Shown here in pieces: positions 9,075 to 18,225 of a DNA stretch of 64,000 nt. The number at the start of each line of letters is the position of its first letter. The first letter of the stretch is position 1. Made by a program: the position numbers and the translations under genes. The stretch spans positions 1,302,001-1,366,000 of the forward strand of contig NZ_CP009244.1 of assembly GCF_001941425.1 (NCBI RefSeq). Reading direction: 5' to 3'. This DNA is from Corynebacterium ammoniagenes DSM 20306. Lineage in GTDB: Bacteria; Actinomycetota; Actinomycetes; Mycobacteriales; Mycobacteriaceae. Below the pieces are notes generated by a model, which was not told the origin of the DNA, ran no database searches, and was given only the letters and a program-made list of their open reading frames with translations.

Positions 9075-10781
9075 GTGAGTGAGCTAAAAGGCCCGAGAAG
9101 AAAGACGCTGACGTTGTCGGATTGGTGGACGGCCTTTATCGCCATCAATTCGACCGCCACCAGGTGGCCCGGCGCACTGCGGGCGGCACTAGCTATCCTT
9201 ATCCCGGGCAGCATCGCTATGCTCACCGGCAATAAGGACGCAATTCTGCTTATTTGTGCTGGAGCTTTTACTGTCATCTACGGCGAGGGCATTGTCTATC
9301 GCAAACGCTGGAAAGTCATGCTGACTGCGGGTGCATTGCTATGGACGGGCGCTACCGTCGGCGCGTTAGTCGGCACCTTGGTCTTTGCCCCCGGCAATGG
9401 GCATTGGTGGCTGTTGCTGACCGCCCTTTTTGTTTCCGTATTGGGTGCAGGCACAGTCTTTGTACAAAACGCCTTGCGCCTGCCACCGCCTGGCGGCTTT
9501 TTCATCGTCATGGTCACCGGTGGCTCCACCATGCTCGCGCGCGCCGGGATTGACCCACTAGAGGCAGCTTTTTGGCCGCTGACCGCAATTGCTACGGGAT
9601 TGGTGCTCGGTATGTTGCCCGCGCTGTTGGATCCACATGGGCCAGAACGGGCAACAGTAGCCACCCTGGAGCGCGCGACGAAGGCTTTTGAAGAAGCTAA
9701 AGATGATGCGCTAGCCCGCCACCATCAAGCACAAACTGCACTGGCAACCGCGTGGGAAGCTATTGCAGATGCCGGGATTGTCCGTGCAGGGCGCGTAGTT
9801 ATCGCCTCGCAACAAGAGCTGGTCGACCGCACACTCAAAGCGCAAAAGGCGATTGTTAAACGCAATCAAGCCGACTCTGGGGCCGTTTCGGAAACGCTTT
9901 TTGAATCCACGAATCTCATTGACCCGGAGCGCACCGCGATGCCGCACTCGCGGCCAACAGCACGCTATCGCATCTATCGCTCACTCACCGCAGATAGCCA
10001 CGCGATGGTCACGGCGAAGAAGGTACTGGTTGCTGGTCTTGCCACGGGCGTGGTGGGTGTGGCGCTGGGACTTAACCGCCCTGACTGGGGCGTGATCTCT
10101 GCGTTGTTGATTTTGCAGAATGGCCCGGAAAAAATTCCCGGCACCATTCGCGGCACGCACCGCGTTTTAGGCTCCATTTTGGGACTGGGTTTATTTTCCA
10201 TGTTCTATCTTTTCGGCGTCGATGGTTGGACGATGCTGGCCGCCTTGGCCATCTGTCAGTTCTTTGCCGAGATCATGGTGGTCAAAAACTACGCGCTGTG
10301 TGTTATTTTCTCCACGCCATTGGCCCTATTGATGGGCGGTATCGAAGAACCACTCGGGGACCTGGTCATCTCGCGCAGCTCTGAGATTGCGCTGTCGGTC
10401 CTATTTGCCTTCATCGTGTTGTGGTTTATGAGCAATAGCTCCAAGGCTCGGGAAAACATCCGGTTGCAGATGCGCGCGTACCAATCCATGTCCACTGTCT
10501 TGGGCAGCCTGCTCACCGGAACTCCTGATGATGCGCTCGTGCAACGTCGGGACTTGCAGTACGAGTTATTATCGGAACGACGTTCCATTCAAACCTTGGC
10601 TATGGATCATCCAGAACAAGCCCAACAGCAGTGGGAAAAACACCGTGCACTTCAGCACGCCGGCTATGAAATCCTGGATTACTGCTCACTCAGCCCTAAT
10701 ACCATGATGGAACACGGAGCTTTAGGCACACTTATTGCCTCGGTGCGCAAGATATCCCCGGCGCATGACCGCAGTTTTTGA
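9075..10781 (+). CDS. FUSC-family integral membrane protein, putative exporter
   Basis: A 568-residue protein with the duplicated layout of the FUSC/aromatic acid exporter family: an N-terminal cluster of about six hydrophobic helices (residues 30-180), a soluble middle domain (180-320), and a second cluster (320-450), then a soluble C-terminus. The second cluster starts RPDWGVISALLILQ, a stretch typical of this family. GTG start with AAGGACGAAGGGGA upstream. Related proteins export aromatic acids or toxic organics, but the substrate here is not known. No partner membrane-fusion gene is adjacent. Confidence 0.8.
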   Translation: MSELKGPRRKTLTLSDWWTAFIAINSTATRWPGALRAALAILIPGSIAMLTGNKDAILLICAGAFTVIYGEGIVYRKRWKVMLTAGALLWTGATVGALVGTLVFAPGNGHWWLLLTALFVSVLGAGTVFVQNALRLPPPGGFFIVMVTGGSTMLARAGIDPLEAAFWPLTAIATGLVLGMLPALLDPHGPERATVATLERATKAFEEAKDDALARHHQAQTALATAWEAIADAGIVRAGRVVIASQQELVDRTLKAQKAIVKRNQADSGAVSETLFESTNLIDPERTAMPHSRPTARYRIYRSLTADSHAMVTAKKVLVAGLATGVVGVALGLNRPDWGVISALLILQNGPEKIPGTIRGTHRVLGSILGLGLFSMFYLFGVDGWTMLAALAICQFFAEIMVVKNYALCVIFSTPLALLMGGIEEPLGDLVISRSSEIALSVLFAFIVLWFMSNSSKARENIRLQMRAYQSMSTVLGSLLTGTPDDALVQRRDLQYELLSERRSIQTLAMDHPEQAQQQWEKHRALQHAGYEILDYCSLSPNTMMEHGALGTLIASVRKISPAHDRSF

Positions 10782-10848
10782 GACCTCATCACGCGAAGAT
10801 GAAAAAAGTCGGAGGTCATTACAAGCGCAGAATTGAAGTTGTGCAACG

Positions 10849-12039
10849 ATGGTGAACATGGCTGAAACGATCTATCTAGTCGCGCCCGCGGGGCATCCAA
10901 ATTTCGGTGATGAATATATCGTTTCTGCGTGGTTACGCGAGCTTTCTCGCAGACGCCCCCACACCCAAGTTATTTTGGACTGCCACACCCCAGGCATAGC
11001 GTCCATCCTGCACGCCAATGTGCATCCGCACCTGACAGTCACAGACACGTTATGGCAACTGGGACTGCTGTGTGAGACTGATGATGACGTAGTCGAAGCA
11101 ATCAGCAATACCTATTCGCAGCCAATGCTGACTACTAGCTTAAACCTGGCGAAATCCGCCGAAATCGTGCATGTCCTGGGCGGCGGCTGGTTCAATGACA
11201 CCTGGCCGCACCACCTGAAAGTATTGGCTGGAGCAGCTTGTTTAGGAACAGAACGCAAAGTCATGACGGGGCAAGGTTTTATCCCCGGCGATGAGATTAA
11301 AGAACGGCTGGGACATTGGCTGCAGCGCTTTGATCACATTACTGTCCGCGATGAACCATCCGAGGCATTATTTGCAGACCTTGCCCAAATAGAGCGTGGA
11401 GTGGATGACGCCTGGTTAGCAGCGCCCGATACCACCGCCGAACACGGCTTGGGGTGGGGCAATGAGGATGCCCGCGCGCGGGATTTCGTCATCGTCGCAC
11501 AATCAGATCTTTTAGGTATTGAAGTAGAAGAACTCGCACGCCGTATTCTCCGGCAGCTCAAGCACTTAAATGCCACCGGCGATAATATCGCCTACGTTGA
11601 GTGCATCCCTGAAGATGACCACAAAGTGCTTGATATTTTGCGCGAGCTGGACCCACAGCTGATGGACCAGACCCGCGTTGTGCCCTTTGATGAGCTGTGG
11701 GCGTTTGGTCTGCCCACCCGTGAAGGCCAGACGTGGATTTCTACGCGCTTTCACCCGCACCTAGTAGCATCCGCACGTGGAATCTCCGGCATCGCGGTCT
11801 CTGCCCACACCGGCATGTATTACACCGTCAAGCACGCTTCAGTGGGTTCTGCGTGGACGATCACCGACCTATATGAGCCCGTAACCCCCGGCGGGCCAGT
11901 GTCCCCGCAACACGGCGAGGATTTGCGCGAAGCCGCCGAGGATTTGGCCGAAGATATTTACCCAGTGACCTCAGGCCAGCAGTTTAAACAAAGCCTCAAG
12001 GCCATCGGGCGCCTAGCCAAACGCCGCATCACCCGATAG
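10849..12039 (+). CDS. Polysaccharide pyruvyl transferase family protein
   Basis: A 396-residue PF04230-type protein. It starts IYLVAPAGHPNFGDEYIV, the usual N-terminal GNxGD-like motif of the family, and has the LGGGW motif near residue 105 and the active-site-like RFHPHLVASARG motif near residue 300. Members transfer pyruvate from phosphoenolpyruvate to sugars in exopolysaccharide or cell-wall glycans, though some have other roles. A second in-frame ATG lies three codons in (10858); neither has a strong ribosome site. It stands alone between the FUSC gene and convergent lplA, with no glycan gene cluster nearby, so the acceptor is unknown. Confidence 0.8.
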   Translation: MVNMAETIYLVAPAGHPNFGDEYIVSAWLRELSRRRPHTQVILDCHTPGIASILHANVHPHLTVTDTLWQLGLLCETDDDVVEAISNTYSQPMLTTSLNLAKSAEIVHVLGGGWFNDTWPHHLKVLAGAACLGTERKVMTGQGFIPGDEIKERLGHWLQRFDHITVRDEPSEALFADLAQIERGVDDAWLAAPDTTAEHGLGWGNEDARARDFVIVAQSDLLGIEVEELARRILRQLKHLNATGDNIAYVECIPEDDHKVLDILRELDPQLMDQTRVVPFDELWAFGLPTREGQTWISTRFHPHLVASARGISGIAVSAHTGMYYTVKHASVGSAWTITDLYEPVTPGGPVSPQHGEDLREAAEDLAEDIYPVTSGQQFKQSLKAIGRLAKRRITR

Positions 12040-12071
12040 GTATTTACCGGGAAAGCGGACGACATCAGGTT

Positions 12072-13130
12072 TTAAGGAACGCGCTTGGTCCATTCCTCCG
12101 TGGAGTATTTCTCATCCACTAGGGTCTGGACTGCTTCGAGGTCAGCATCGCTTAGCTCTACCTCCTCAGCACCGTAGCGAGAAGAAAACACCGACTTCAA
12201 TGTGTTAATAATATGCTCACGTGAGGCACCGGTTTGCCGGCGCAGCGGGTCAACACGCTTTTTCGCACTGCGCAGACCCTTATCCGAAATCTTGACTTTG
12301 CCAATGCGCAGGACTTGCGTCATCATGTCGGCGTCAATGTCATAGGACATAGTCACGTGGTGCAATACGGCGCCGCCTCGACGCTTTTGCGCGGCACCAC
12401 CGATCTTGCCGCCGGTAGAGGTGATGTCATTGATGGGGACATACCACGCATCCACGCCGTGTTCCTTTAGCGCTGCAAGAACCCAGCGGTCCAGGTATTC
12501 ATAGGATTGTTCGTAGCTAAGGCCTGCGACCAAGGATTCTGGGGCGTAGACGGAGTAGGTAATGCAGTTGCCACCTTCCATGAACATGGCGCCGCCGCCG
12601 GACATGCGGCGGACGACAGTGACGTCATGTTCTTCGACGCCTTCTGGGTGCAGTTCGTTGACATAAGACTGGAAGCTTCCGATTACGGTAGCTCGATCTT
12701 CCCAGTCCCAAATGCGCATGGTGGGTTTGCGCTCACCGCGGGAGACTTGCTCTAAGATAAGTTCGTCCAAGGCCACATTGACTGGGGTGGGCAAAATACC
12801 CGGGTGGAGGATTTCCCATTCGAAGTCCGTAAAATCCTTGGCGTCGGTCACCGCGCGCCGTACCGCTAAGGCAACGTCGCTGGTGGCAAAGCCTTGCAGT
12901 TCCGCATGGTCGAACTCCGCTAAAGCGGCATCCATCTTGGCTTGTAAACGCGGGGCAGGATCGCTTGTCGATGCCCCCTCCAATGCCCGAGATAACGCAA
13001 AGAAGGCCTCATCTGGTTCGATGAAGAAATCACCAGAAATCTTAACCTCTTTAATGATGTCTTCGTCTGCGTCCACATCGACGACCACTAATTTTCCGCC
13101 GGGTACTTTCAATTCAAAGTGTTTGCTCAT
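12072..13130 (-). CDS. lplA: Lipoate-protein ligase family protein
   Basis: Attaches lipoate to E2 subunits or GcvH. About residues 95-300 form the BPL/LplA fold: TPVNVALDELIL (helix after the first strand), GSFQSY, VVRRMSGGGAMFME (the R-R-x-S-G-G-G lipoyl-AMP loop), and the TGGKIGGAAQKRR lysine-containing motif. The N-terminal ~90 residues and a C-terminal accessory region make 352 residues from ATG 13130. An upstream in-frame ATG would add 30 residues that look untranslated, so I chose 13130. It converges with the pyruvyl transferase gene. Whether it is a ligase or an octanoyl/lipoyl transferase cannot be settled by reading. Confidence 0.85.
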   Translation of the reverse strand: MSKHFELKVPGGKLVVVDVDADEDIIKEVKISGDFFIEPDEAFFALSRALEGASTSDPAPRLQAKMDAALAEFDHAELQGFATSDVALAVRRAVTDAKDFTDFEWEILHPGILPTPVNVALDELILEQVSRGERKPTMRIWDWEDRATVIGSFQSYVNELHPEGVEEHDVTVVRRMSGGGAMFMEGGNCITYSVYAPESLVAGLSYEQSYEYLDRWVLAALKEHGVDAWYVPINDITSTGGKIGGAAQKRRGGAVLHHVTMSYDIDADMMTQVLRIGKVKISDKGLRSAKKRVDPLRRQTGASREHIINTLKSVFSSRYGAEEVELSDADLEAVQTLVDEKYSTEEWTKRVP

Positions 13131-13253
13131 AACCCCCACACTAGTGAAAGAGTGAGGGCTTGAGTTACCGATACCTTGGCCCATGAGCCAGACAGAGAAA
13201 AGCCTGACGAAGAAGCGCAAGGCAAGCGGCTACTAGCCGCGCTGGGCGAGTAC

Positions 13254-14600
13254 CTACGCGGAGGGCGCAGACTCAGGTGCGGAGGCTTTGGTAGTTTCTG
13301 GGCGCGTCTTCAACGTCCGTGAGGCGGAGAAGATGACGGCGCCAAGAAGGCCGACGATGGCGAAGGCGAAAAAGCCCCACGGGTAGGCCAGGCCCTGTGC
13401 AACCAGCAGACCACCCAGCATGGGGCCGGAAATCGCGCCGAGGCGGCCCACACCGGCGGATAGGCCCATGGCAGAGGCGCGAACAGAAGCGGGGTGGTTT
13501 TCGCCCACGAAGCCATAGACCAATACCTGGGAAGAAAAGACGAAGATACCCGTCAAGAAGATCATGACGTACAACGCGATAAGCGGAAGCTTGACCGCGA
13601 GCAGGGCAAGGAAGACTGCCGAGGCAATAAACCACACCAAGCTGGTCTTGCGCGGGGAGACCTGGTCGGCGATTTTGCCGGAGATAAGCAATCCCACGAC
13701 GGCGCCGATATTAAGCACCATCAAAAAGGCGAGCGAGTTGCCCAGATTGTAATCGGCGTCGCGCATAATCTGAGGTAACCAGGTATTCATGCCATAGACC
13801 AAGAGCAAGCCCATAAAGGATGTGCCCCAGATGGCCAGGGTATTGCGACGGAAGGTCGCGCCAAGGAGAACCTTCATGGTGCCGCTGTTTTCTATTTCGG
13901 CTGCGTGCTTGTCACCTAGTTCATCGTCAAGCGAAATGTTGTAGTCAGCGGCGATGGCGCGAGCTTCCTCCACGCGGCCGGCGGCCATGAGGTACTGCGG
14001 AGATTCGGGCAGTAAGAAATACATCGCGGGCAACAACACGAGAGCCGGCGCAGCACCAGCGATAAACAGTGAGTGCCAGCCCAGCGGCTCAATCATCAAA
14101 ATACCCAACAGGGCAGTAGCAACCGCGCCGACGTGATAGCCCGTCATCAAAATCGTGGATGCCGAGCCGGATTTCGTGACCCCACGAAACTCCGTGACTA
14201 GTGAGATTCCTGTTGGCAGCGCGCCACCAAGGCCTGCACCGGCGAGAAAACGCAGCAGCGCGAATAAAGTGATATTCGTGGTAAAGGCGAGACCGAGCGT
14301 GAACAGTGAAAATAGCGCTACCGCCATCATCATCACGCGGCGGCGGCCGAATTTATCGGTCAGGAAAGAAATAACGAGCGCACCCAGCATCATGCCTACC
14401 AGTCCCGAGGTAGAGACCAAGGTTGCTTCGGCCGCGCCGAAATCCCAGCGGGTATCTTCCATCATGGATGGAATGGCAACGCCGAGAACAACTAGGTCAA
14501 AACCGTCGAGCAGGAGCGCAAGCCAACACAACGTGGTGATGACGGCCGGGTTTTTCATGCCACGAGCGGTGTGCGTACTGGCAGCGGATAAAGACGTCAT
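13254..14600 (-). CDS. pcaK: MFS aromatic acid:H+ symporter, probable 4-hydroxybenzoate transporter
   Basis: A 448-residue major facilitator of the AAHS family with 12 predicted helices. The DGFDLVVLGVAIPSM motif in helix 1 carries the acidic residues of PcaK, followed by a loop 2-3 motif of DKFGRRR type and the LPESPQYL motif before the central loop. It starts 21 bp after the stop of the 4-hydroxybenzoate hydroxylase gene on the same strand. A similar pobA-transporter pair occurs in C. glutamicum, so 4-hydroxybenzoate is the probable substrate. Vanillate, benzoate or protocatechuate remain possible. Confidence 0.85.
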   Translation of the reverse strand: MTSLSAASTHTARGMKNPAVITTLCWLALLLDGFDLVVLGVAIPSMMEDTRWDFGAAEATLVSTSGLVGMMLGALVISFLTDKFGRRRVMMMAVALFSLFTLGLAFTTNITLFALLRFLAGAGLGGALPTGISLVTEFRGVTKSGSASTILMTGYHVGAVATALLGILMIEPLGWHSLFIAGAAPALVLLPAMYFLLPESPQYLMAAGRVEEARAIAADYNISLDDELGDKHAAEIENSGTMKVLLGATFRRNTLAIWGTSFMGLLLVYGMNTWLPQIMRDADYNLGNSLAFLMVLNIGAVVGLLISGKIADQVSPRKTSLVWFIASAVFLALLAVKLPLIALYVMIFLTGIFVFSSQVLVYGFVGENHPASVRASAMGLSAGVGRLGAISGPMLGGLLVAQGLAYPWGFFAFAIVGLLGAVIFSASRTLKTRPETTKASAPESAPSA

Positions 14601-14621
14601 GAGAAAAGATGTAGTCCTTGT

Positions 14622-15848
14622 TTAAAGTGCTTCGATTGACGGAAAGTCCCAGCCGACGTACTGCTGAGCGAGCAGCTGACGTCCGGCGTCGGAGGTAACA
14701 ACGGTGGAAAGTTCTGCCAGGCGGCGGTTGGTCTGAAAGAGTGTGGACATTTCATTTTCCGCCGGCACCGAGTGCAGCATGGACGACATCCAGTAGCTAA
14801 AGTGCTGGGTCTTCCACACGCGTGGCAAGGCACGCTCACTGTAGGTATCGAGCAGGGAAGTATCAGACTTCTTCACGGCGCGAACCAAGCTCGGGGCAAG
14901 CGCGCAGACATCTGCCATCGCCAGGTTCAAGCCCTTCGCACCGGTTGGAGGCACGGTGTGCGCCGCATCGCCAGCGATGAACAGACGGCCGCGCTGCATC
15001 GGGTCAGTAACGGCAGATCGGAAGCGCAAGACAGCCTTGTCGGTGATTTCGCCTTCGGAGACCGTGACGGTATCGGAATCCGCGCGTAGGTGCAGTTGCT
15101 CCCAAATACGATCATCAGACCACATATCTGGCGTATCGTCTGGGTTGCACTGCAAGTAGTAGCGCTGCACATTTTCCGAGCGCGTAGAAATTAGCGCGAA
15201 GCCCTCTGGGTGGGTCGCATAGATGAGCTCCGGCGCGGTCTGTGGCGCATTGACCATAATGCCGAACCAAGCAAACGGGTATTCGTGCTTCATTCGCAGG
15301 CCACCGTCGTCGGTAATGAGCTTGCGAGCCAGCGACTTGGAACCGTCAGCACCGACGACAAAATCGGCGCTGAGCACACCTTCTGTGCCATCGGCGGTGC
15401 GGTAGTGGACCTTGGGGTTATCTGATTCATGGTCTGCAATGGAGACTACTTCGGTGTCAAACCACAGCTCGCCGTCATCGCTGAGCCGCTTAGCGATGAG
15501 ATCGATAAGCACTTCATGCTGAGGATAAACAGCAACTTGCTTGCCTGTGTATTTGGCAAAGTCAATGCGGTGGCTTTCTCCAGCAATCGAAATGGAGATG
15601 CCTTCATCGATTTCTGCCTCTCGATCAAGCCTTTCACCGACGCCAGTTTTGCGCAGCAAATCAATGGTGCCTTGTTCCAAAATGCCAGCGCGAACGGTGC
15701 TTTCTACCTCTTCGCGGCTTTGCTTTTCGATGACAACAGATTCCACGCCTTCCAGATGGAGCAGATGCGAGAGCATGAGTCCTGCCGGCCCAGCGCCGAT
15801 GATGGCTACTGGAGTATGTGAAGAATCTGAATTGGTTGGGGTGCCCAT
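14622..15848 (-). CDS. pobA: 4-hydroxybenzoate 3-monooxygenase
   Basis: FAD-dependent hydroxylase that converts 4-hydroxybenzoate to protocatechuate with NAD(P)H and O2. It has VAIIGAGPAGL (FAD ADP-binding, about residues 14-24), a GADGS motif (the DG fingerprint, mid protein) and GDAAHTVPPTGAKGLNLA (FAD ribityl-binding, near 285). The 408-residue length from ATG 15848 is slightly above the usual ~394. AAGAGG stands 7 nt before this ATG; an upstream GTG would add six residues. It is the first gene of a two-gene unit with the transporter. No ring-cleavage genes or regulator are in the window, so protocatechuate must be used elsewhere. Confidence 0.94.
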   Translation of the reverse strand: MGTPTNSDSSHTPVAIIGAGPAGLMLSHLLHLEGVESVVIEKQSREEVESTVRAGILEQGTIDLLRKTGVGERLDREAEIDEGISISIAGESHRIDFAKYTGKQVAVYPQHEVLIDLIAKRLSDDGELWFDTEVVSIADHESDNPKVHYRTADGTEGVLSADFVVGADGSKSLARKLITDDGGLRMKHEYPFAWFGIMVNAPQTAPELIYATHPEGFALISTRSENVQRYYLQCNPDDTPDMWSDDRIWEQLHLRADSDTVTVSEGEITDKAVLRFRSAVTDPMQRGRLFIAGDAAHTVPPTGAKGLNLAMADVCALAPSLVRAVKKSDTSLLDTYSERALPRVWKTQHFSYWMSSMLHSVPAENEMSTLFQTNRRLAELSTVVTSDAGRQLLAQQYVGWDFPSIEAL

Positions 15849-15886
15849 TGTTATGCCTCTTTCCACAAAAATTGGTCGGGACTGTT

Positions 15887-15910
15887 AGTGGGGTAGGGGA
15901 ATATCCCACT
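15887..15910. promoter_or_regulatory. Inverted repeat upstream of pobA, candidate operator
   Basis: AGTGGG (15887-15892) and CCCACT (15905-15910) are arranged as a dyad with a 12-bp centre, 40-60 bp upstream of the pobA ATG and downstream of a possible -10 (TATATT on the minus strand). Position fits a repressor site, but the protein is unknown. Confidence 0.3.
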
Positions 15911-16290
15911 TAACGAAAGCAATCAAAAGTGACGCTAGAAACAATATAATGAATAAACACTGCACCGAGGGCGGATTCGCTAGGCGAACGCGACCCACTG
16001 GGGGCGGTGCTGTGACCTGCACATCTCTAGGGGGTGTTTGTAGCTCAAATAAATCGGGGGTGAGATTGGGGTGTGGGACATGGACTCAATCTCTGATGTG
16101 AAAGCCCGAGTTTCGTTCTCGGATAATGAAATTTTTAGCGGGTTTGGATCCGATGGATTGAGATGGAGAAACCGCGGCGATTTTGGGTAGAAAAGTAGTG
16201 CTCATCGACCATATTAAAGTCTGTGATCGCTGAGAAAAAACATTCTAAAAAAGCTGGCTTATCATTTGTTTATATGTCATACTCGTAGTT

Positions 16291-16396
16291 GTCAGCGCGT
16301 GGCCCCCGGTACTTCACCCCCGAATGTACCGGCGCGAGCCCCCTGACACGGAGACACTAGGCCACCCCCCGAGCCTGGTGTCTCCACTTATGTTTT
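16291..16396 (+). ncRNA. 6C-like small RNA
   Basis: Two consecutive stem-loops carry runs of C in their loops. The first has an outer GTCAG/CTGAC stem (16291-16295 with 16343-16347) enclosing CCGGTAC/GTACCGG (16306-16312 with 16326-16332); its loop is TTCACCCCCGAAT. The second is a 13-bp stem (16350-16362 with 16373-16385, one G-T pair) with loop CACCCCCCGA, followed by a weak T-rich tail. This is the architecture of the actinobacterial 6C RNA. CATACT at 16278-16283 could be its -10. Both ends are approximate and strand is assigned from the outer stem, the C loops and the tail. Confidence 0.65.
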
Positions 16397-16436
16397 CACC
16401 CTCCACACACTCGGTGCCATAGAACGCCACAACGAT

Positions 16437-16482
16437 AAAACGGCACAAGGGGCAGCTTCCGTGAAAGTGGAAGCCGCCCCTT
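16437..16482 (-). terminator. Terminator of sigA
   Basis: CAAGGGGCAGCTTCC (16446-16460) pairs with GGAAGCCGCCCCTTG (16468-16482) with one mismatch. On the minus strand it is followed within a few bases by TTTT (complement of 16437-16440). It starts about 20 bp past the sigA stop. Confidence 0.85.
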
Positions 16483-16499
16483 GAAAGCGAGACTGTTCA

Positions 16500-17915
16500 T
16501 TAGTCCAGGTAGTCGCGCAGAACCTGGGAGCGTGATGGGTGACGCAGCTTAGACATCGTCTTCGACTCAATCTGACGGATACGCTCACGGGTAACACCGT
16601 AGACTTGACCGATTTCGTCTAAAGTCCGTGGCATGCCATCGGTCAGACCAAAGCGCAGACGAACTACGCCAGCCTCGCGCTCTGACAGGGTAGTCAATAC
16701 ATCCTGGAGTTGATCCTGCAACAAGGTGAACGAGACGGCATCGACAGCAATAACTGCCTCAGAGTCTTCGATGAAGTCACCGAGCTGCGAGTCGCCTTCA
16801 TCACCAATGGTCTGGTCCAAGGAAATGGGCTCACGAGCATACTGCTGGATCTCCAGCACCTTTTCCTCGGTGATGTCCATTTCCTTTGCCAACTCCTGTG
16901 GGGTTGGCTCGCGGCCCAAATCCTGAAGAAGCTCGCGCTGGATGCGGCCTAGCTTATTGATGACCTCAACCATGTGGACCGGAATACGAATAGTACGAGC
17001 CTGGTCCGCCATAGCGCGAGTAATAGCCTGACGGATCCACCACGTAGCGTAAGTCGAGAACTTGTAGCCCTTGGTGTAGTCAAACTTTTCTACCGCGCGG
17101 ATAAGACCCAAGTTGCCTTCCTGGATCAGATCCAAAAAGGCCATGCCACGGCCGGTGTAGCGCTTTGCCAGGGAAACAACCAGACGCAGGTTAGCTTCTA
17201 GCAGGTGGTTTTTAGCCTTGCGGCCATCGCGCGCAATCCACCGCAGGTCACGCTTTTGCGCCGGCGACAGCTTCGCAGCTGCATCACCTTCTGCGGTCAA
17301 ACGCTCCATTTCGTCCATGCGGTGTTGGGCATACAGGCCGGCTTCAATACGCTCTGCTAAAGAAACCTCTTGCTCGGCGTTAAGAAGCGCGACCTTACCG
17401 ATTTGCTTGAGGTAGGCGCGAACGGAGTCAGCGGAAGCAGTAAGCTGCGCATCCTTGCGAGCTTGACGCAGGGTGGCAGACTCATCTTCGTCCCAGACGC
17501 TGGCACCAGCGTCTTCTTCTTCCTCTTCGTCTTCTTCCTCGATGTCCTCATCGGGTTCAACGAATTCTTCGTCGTCCGCTACCGCTGGATCGAAGTCAGC
17601 CTCCGGCTGCTCTTCATCCTCGTTAGCGTTAACATCCTGCTCTTCTAATGCTTCCTCATCGCTGGAGTCCGAGGAAGCCTGAGCAGGAGAGGTCGCCTTC
17701 TTTGCTGCCGACTTCCGGACAGTCTTTTTGGCGGTCTTTTTCGCTGCCGTCTTCTTAGCGGTCTTCTTCGCTGTCTTTTTGGCCGTTTTCTTCGCCGTCT
17801 TCTTAGCGGTTTTCTTGGCCGTTTTCTTCGCGGTCTTCTTGGCAGGGGTCTTTACCGCAGGATCTTCCTCTGCGCCCTCGCCGAAAGCCTGGTCTGAAGA
17901 TTCAGTGGCTGCCAC
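16500..17915 (-). CDS. sigA: Primary RNA polymerase sigma factor SigA
   Basis: Housekeeping sigma-70 factor, 471 residues. The N-terminus (residues 1-80) is basic and consists largely of ten Ala-Lys-Lys-Thr units, then an acidic stretch (about 85-150, [11 protein letters not shown]) and regions 1.2-4.2. Region 2 has [10 protein letters not shown] and [13 protein letters not shown]; region 3 has the [14 protein letters not shown] start; region 4.2 has [20 protein letters not shown] near the end. GTG start with GAAAGGG upstream. A basic N-terminus also occurs in mycobacterial SigA, but the regularity here is striking. It neighbours ppgK and suhB as in C. glutamicum and M. tuberculosis. Confidence 0.97.
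   Translation of the reverse strand: MAATESSDQAFGEGAEEDPAVKTPAKKTAKKTAKKTAKKTAKKTAKKTAKKTAKKTAAKKTAKKTVRKSAAKKATSPAQASSDSSDEEALEEQDVNANEDEEQPEADFDPAVADDEEFVEPDEDIEEEDEEEEEDAGASVWDEDESATLRQARKDAQLTASADSVRAYLKQIGKVALLNAEQEVSLAERIEAGLYAQHRMDEMERLTAEGDAAAKLSPAQKRDLRWIARDGRKAKNHLLEANLRLVVSLAKRYTGRGMAFLDLIQEGNLGLIRAVEKFDYTKGYKFSTYATWWIRQAITRAMADQARTIRIPVHMVEVINKLGRIQRELLQDLGREPTPQELAKEMDITEEKVLEIQQYAREPISLDQTIGDEGDSQLGDFIEDSEAVIAVDAVSFTLLQDQLQDVLTTLSEREAGVVRLRFGLTDGMPRTLDEIGQVYGVTRERIRQIESKTMSKLRHPSRSQVLRDYLD
17721..17843 (-). repeat. Tandem AKKT-coding repeat in sigA
   Basis: Encodes residues 25-65 of SigA: eight back-to-back Ala-Lys-Lys-Thr units, one extra Ala, then two more units. At DNA level it is a degenerate 12-bp repeat (GCC/GCG-AAG-AAG/AAA-ACC-type codons) with synonymous variation, so it is not a recent perfect expansion. 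It may vary in copy number between strains. Confidence 0.9.
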
Positions 17916-18225
17916 GTACGCCCTTTCGCCTAGACATGATTTGTTTGAAACTTAACACGCATCAGTTGTAAAACCTGGATATACACCCTCAAAGTGCGGC
18001 GAGTCAGTAAAAGGCCAGCATTGACGCTTTCATTTCCTTCGTCGGAAGAGGGGCTGCAGCATGAACTGCGCATCCACCACGTGCATAGTTGCTCAATATT
18101 GAACGGTCGACCTCCCAGTATAGATGATTATCCATCGCCACTGCTAGAACGGGTCGGCATTGGCTCTATTATAGAGAGCTTTTATTATTTTTGTGTTTAA
18201 CACTCACAGGTAAATTTCAGCTGAA
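17916..18225. other. 310-bp sigA upstream region
   Basis: Lies between the sigA start and the ppgK stop, both genes on the minus strand. It contains a perfect TATAAT on the minus strand (complement of 18168-18173) and a second TATACT (complement of 18117-18122), so sigA may have two promoters and a 5' leader of about 200-250 nt. No gene was recognised. Confidence 0.5.
18168..18173 (-). promoter_or_regulatory. Probable -10 element of sigA
   Basis: Perfect TATAAT on the minus strand within the palindrome CTCTATTATAGAG, about 255 bp upstream of the sigA start. The -35 region is AT-rich and not obvious, as is usual in corynebacteria. Confidence 0.45.

Larger units (their letters stand above)
15867..16499. 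other. 633-bp region between sigA 3' end and pobA
   Basis: This long gap has no credible ORF. From the sigA side it contains the sigA terminator, then a probable 6C RNA read on the plus strand, then about 300 bp of mixed sequence. At the pobA side, the minus strand has AT-rich TATATT (complement of 15943-15948) and an AGTGGG/CCCACT inverted repeat (15887-15910) that could be a regulator site. Confidence 0.55.

Noticed and set aside
17728..17955. Plus-strand frame rich in Phe/Ala/Val repeats
   Set aside because: It is the antisense of the AKKT repeat of sigA, so the periodicity is inherited.
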